From an uncultured Eubacterium sp. (GTDB taxonomy: Bacteria > Bacillota > Clostridia > Lachnospirales > Lachnospiraceae): a stretch of DNA of 8,806 nucleotides. The notes under the pieces were generated by a model. The model was not told the DNA's origin. It saw nothing but the letters and a program-made list of their open reading frames with translations, and did no database searches. This document shows positions 6,587 through 8,806 of this stretch, piece after piece. Each line of letters opens with the position of its first letter. The stretch's first letter is position 1. Both the position numbers and the translations under genes were made by a program. The stretch is taken from contig CAJUHV010000069.1 of assembly GCA_910586445.1 (NCBI GenBank), positions 12,448 through 21,253 of the forward strand, given 5' to 3'.

Positions 6587-6610
6587 AAGCCAGCAAAATA
6601 AAAGCCAGCA
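6581..6610 (+). repeat. Perfect tandem duplication of 15 bp at the glyA stop
   Basis: AAATAAAAGCCAGCA occurs twice head to tail (6581-6595 and 6596-6610). The first copy contains the glyA stop codon TAA (6584-6586). The duplication does not change GlyA and repeats a second TAA downstream. It looks like a replication-slippage event. Confidence 0.85.
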
Positions 6611-6674
6611 GTATTTTTGGGCTGGAAAGAACGAAAAAGAAAGAAATCTGCGGGATAACTATGGAGGTTCATAT

Positions 6675-7988
6675 ATGTTAGATATTAAATTTGTCAGGGA
6701 GAATCCAGATATTGTCAAACAAAATATCAAAAATAAATATCAGGAAAAAAAGCTGCCGCTGGTAGATGAAGTCATTGCATTGGATGAAAAATCCCGCAGT
6801 GCAAAGCAGGAGGCAGATGCACTGCGCGCAAACCGCAATCAGCTCTCCAAGCAGATCGGCGTTTTGATGAAGCAGGGAAACAGGGAAGAGGCAGAGGCGG
6901 TCAAGGCACAGGTGGCTGCAGAGGCAAAACGCCTGGAGGAGCTGGAGGCGCAGGAAAAGGAGCTGCAGGAGCGTGTTACGCAGATCATGATGGTCATACC
7001 AAATATCATTGACCCGTCAGTGCCGATCGGAGCGGATGATTCCTGTAATGTAGAAATACAAAGATACGGCGACCCGGCGGTACCTGATTTTGAAGTACCG
7101 TATCATACTGAAATTATGGAACGGTTTAACGGCATTGACCTGGATGCGGCAGGCAGGGTGGCAGGCAACGGGTTTTATTATCTGATGGGTGATATCGCAA
7201 GGCTGCATTCGGCGGTGATTTCTTATGCGAGGGATTTTATGATCGGGCGCGGGTTTACTTACTGCGTGCCTCCGTTTATGATCCGCAGCAGCGTTGTCAC
7301 CGGCGTAATGAGTTTTGAAGAAATGGACGCGATGATGTACAAAATCGAAGGGGAAGACCTCTATCTGATCGGTACATCGGAGCATTCCATGATCGGTAAA
7401 TTTATCGATACAATCAATGAGGAAGAAAGCCTGCCATATACGCTGACCAGCTATTCTCCGTGCTTTCGGAAGGAAAAAGGCGCACACGGCATAGAAGAGC
7501 GCGGGGTGTACCGGATACATCAGTTTGAAAAGCAGGAGATGATCGTAGTATGCAGGCCGGAAGAATCGATGGAATGGTATGAAAAACTGTGGCAGAATAC
7601 AGTAGACTTATTCCGCAGCCTTGACATACCAGTGCGTACACTGGAGTGCTGCTCAGGCGATCTGGCAGACCTCAAGGTAAAATCATGTGACGTGGAGGCA
7701 TGGTCTCCGCGCCAGAAAAAATATTTTGAAGTCGGCAGCTGTTCGAATCTGGGCGACGCACAGGCCAGACGGCTTAAAATCCGCGTCCAGAAAAAAGGCA
7801 GGGATGAAAAAGGCAGGGAAAAGAAAGAAAAATATTTTGCACATACGCTGAATAATACAGTAGCGGCACCGCCGCGTATGCTGATCGCATTTTTAGAGAA
7901 TAATTTAAATGCAGACGGCAGCGTGAATGTGCCAAAAGCACTCCAGCCGTATATGGGCGGGCAGGAGAAGTTGGTTCCAGTAAAATAA
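6675..7988 (+). CDS. serS: Seryl-tRNA synthetase
   Basis: This class II aminoacyl-tRNA synthetase attaches serine to tRNA-Ser and to tRNA-Sec where present. It has 437 residues. The N-terminal part (MLDIKFVRENPDIVKQNI) leads into a long charged helical arm, about 30-105, the coiled coil that contacts the tRNA long variable arm. The catalytic domain shows GTSEHSM (233-239, the family's TxE serine-site motif). Motif 2 is CFRKEKGAHG with R265 and the following YRIHQFEKQEM. ECCSGDLADLKVKS and EAWSPRQKKYFEVGSCSNLGDAQARR come next. Motif 3 is HTLNNTVAAPPRMLIAFLEN with R401. Motif 3 departs from the common bacterial GLAVGRTLVAILEN form, but I recall this form in Lachnospiraceae. A five-residue duplication sits in a loop before motif 3. 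Ribosome site GGAGG (6663-6667) is 7 bases before ATG. No T-box leader fits in the 88-base gap after glyA. Confidence 0.96.
   Translation: MLDIKFVRENPDIVKQNIKNKYQEKKLPLVDEVIALDEKSRSAKQEADALRANRNQLSKQIGVLMKQGNREEAEAVKAQVAAEAKRLEELEAQEKELQERVTQIMMVIPNIIDPSVPIGADDSCNVEIQRYGDPAVPDFEVPYHTEIMERFNGIDLDAAGRVAGNGFYYLMGDIARLHSAVISYARDFMIGRGFTYCVPPFMIRSSVVTGVMSFEEMDAMMYKIEGEDLYLIGTSEHSMIGKFIDTINEEESLPYTLTSYSPCFRKEKGAHGIEERGVYRIHQFEKQEMIVVCRPEESMEWYEKLWQNTVDLFRSLDIPVRTLECCSGDLADLKVKSCDVEAWSPRQKKYFEVGSCSNLGDAQARRLKIRVQKKGRDEKGREKKEKYFAHTLNNTVAAPPRMLIAFLENNLNADGSVNVPKALQPYMGGQEKLVPVK
7794..7823 (+). repeat. Imperfect in-frame 15-bp duplication inside serS
   Basis: AAAGGCAGGGATGAA (7794-7808) is followed directly by AAAGGCAGGGAAAAG (7809-7823), giving KGRDE-KGREK at residues 374-383. 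It lengthens a charged, probably surface loop between NLGDAQARR and motif 3 without breaking the frame. Confidence 0.75.
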
Positions 7989-7992
7989 TATA

Positions 7993-8001
7993 GCAGGAGG
8001 A
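7993..8001 (+). promoter_or_regulatory. Ribosome binding site deciding the SDR start
   Basis: GCAGGAGGA lies 10 bases before ATG 8012 and immediately before an in-frame TTG at 8003, which is too close to be used. ATG 8012 is therefore chosen. Confidence 0.7.
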
Positions 8002-8011
8002 TTTGATTTCA

Positions 8012-8758
8012 ATGCTTTTAGAAAATAAAATAGCAATTGTAACAGGCGGCAGCCGTGGGATCGGCTATGCGACAGTCGAAGCATTTCTGGCTGAAGGAGC
8101 CAGCGTAGTACTCTGCGCAAGCCGTCAGGAAACCGCAGACCGTGCGGCAGCAAAACTAAAAGAAGCACATCCACAGGCAGTAGTCGAAGGCATATGGCCG
8201 GATTTATCCGATTATGCGCAGGTAAAGGAGGCATTTGACAAAGCAGCACAGAAATATGGGCGCATTGATATACTGGTGAACAATGCAGGCGTATCAGAAA
8301 GCACGCCTTTTTCGAAATATACTGAAGAACTCATGGACCGTGTGCTGGACTTAAACATCAAGGGTGTATACAACTGTACGAAAGCAGCCTGTGTCTATAT
8401 GGAAGAGCAGAAAAGCGGCGTGATTTTAAATACCTCTTCGATGGTCAGCCTCTACGGACAGCCTGCGGGCATAGCATATCCGACCTCCAAATTTGCGGTG
8501 AACGGATTCACGCTTTCACTGGCAAGAGAGCTAGGACCGAAAGGCATCCGCGTCAATGCAGTTGCACCGGGCATAACAAATACCGATATGATGCAGGCAG
8601 TGCCGAAGGAGGTCATAGAGCCGATGATCGCGCAGATTCCGCTGCGCCGTATGGGCGAGCCGGAAGATATTGCGAATGCATTTGTATTTTTAGCTTCCCA
8701 AAAGGCTTCGTATATTACTGGAGTAGTTTTAAGCGTGGATGGACTGGCAAGGTGCTAG
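8012..8758 (+). CDS. Classical short-chain dehydrogenase/reductase (FabG-like fold), substrate unknown
   Basis: This is an NAD(P)-dependent oxidoreductase of 248 residues, standard for classical SDRs. The cofactor motif TGGSRGIG is at 11-18 and NNAG at 90-93. The catalytic tetrad is seen as N115, S143, Y156 and K160 (Y-P-T-S-K). After the active site come RVNAVAPG and the C-terminal SYITG/VDG segment. R15 in the glycine motif and R38 after strand 2 suggest NADP(H) rather than NAD(H). The gene starts 23 bases after serS and probably shares its transcript; the link to serine metabolism is not obvious. It could be annotated as 3-oxoacyl-ACP reductase, but it is not in a fatty-acid cluster. Parts such as SSMVS-YGQPAG and the VDG-AR end remind me of gut clostridial SDRs including hydroxysteroid dehydrogenases. 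That is recollection only, so no gene symbol is given. Confidence 0.9.
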   Translation: MLLENKIAIVTGGSRGIGYATVEAFLAEGASVVLCASRQETADRAAAKLKEAHPQAVVEGIWPDLSDYAQVKEAFDKAAQKYGRIDILVNNAGVSESTPFSKYTEELMDRVLDLNIKGVYNCTKAACVYMEEQKSGVILNTSSMVSLYGQPAGIAYPTSKFAVNGFTLSLARELGPKGIRVNAVAPGITNTDMMQAVPKEVIEPMIAQIPLRRMGEPEDIANAFVFLASQKASYITGVVLSVDGLARC

Positions 8759-8806
8759 AGCGTGTTTGAAAAATCATTCCCGCGATCTGCACTCCCCACT
8801 TAGCGG
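8759..8806. other. Intergenic tail, possible left arm of a repeat cut by the window edge
   Basis: These 48 bases follow the SDR stop and hold no gene. The sequence AGCGTGTTTGAAAAATC then ATTCCCGC resembles intergenic repeats I vaguely recall in related genomes. CCGC at 8780-8783 can pair with GCGG at 8803-8806, the last bases of the window. No complete terminator can be seen. Confidence 0.3.

Noticed and set aside
6587..6674. T-box leader for serS
   Set aside because: The gap is only 88 bases, too short for a T-box, and no T-box sequence or terminator/antiterminator pair was found.

Overview
The window looks like a chromosomal segment of a Gram-positive anaerobe in class Clostridia, most likely family Lachnospiraceae. 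The main reasons are the SCIFF peptide/maturase pair (close to universal in Clostridia), a single-chain SecDF, a SerRS of the type I associate with Lachnospiraceae, strong AGGAGG-type ribosome sites, and the overall codon style. All genes read on the + strand. No RNA gene, CRISPR array, insertion sequence or phage gene was seen.

Region 1 (1-651) is the 3' part of a GNAT acetyltransferase whose reading frame is open to the left edge. Region 2 (729-5150) is the most interesting block. It holds a four-helix membrane protein of the TIGR04086 type, then a 47-residue six-cysteine ranthipeptide precursor (scfA, SCIFF), then its radical SAM/SPASM maturase (scfB, from a TTG start), then a fused SecDF translocase motor subunit. 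scfA has its own candidate extended -10 promoter with a perfect 18-bp palindrome over the -35 region. A strong hairpin separates scfA from scfB and may set the peptide:enzyme ratio. A GC-rich hairpin with a T-run ends the block after secDF.

Region 3 (5202-8758) starts with a near-consensus sigma-A promoter (TTGAAA-N17-TATAAT) preceded by an inverted repeat. It then runs glyA (serine hydroxymethyltransferase), serS (seryl-tRNA synthetase) and a classical short-chain dehydrogenase/reductase, with no terminator between them, so they are probably one transcript. GlyA interconverts serine and glycine, and SerS charges serine onto tRNA. The SDR's substrate is not determined by the sequence. The last 48 bases may be the left arm of an intergenic repeat cut by the window edge.

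The scfA/scfB system is a known ranthipeptide class. Less well understood are its position beside a membrane protein and the Sec motor, the lack of a dedicated protease or ABC exporter in the window, and the regulatory structures around scfA.
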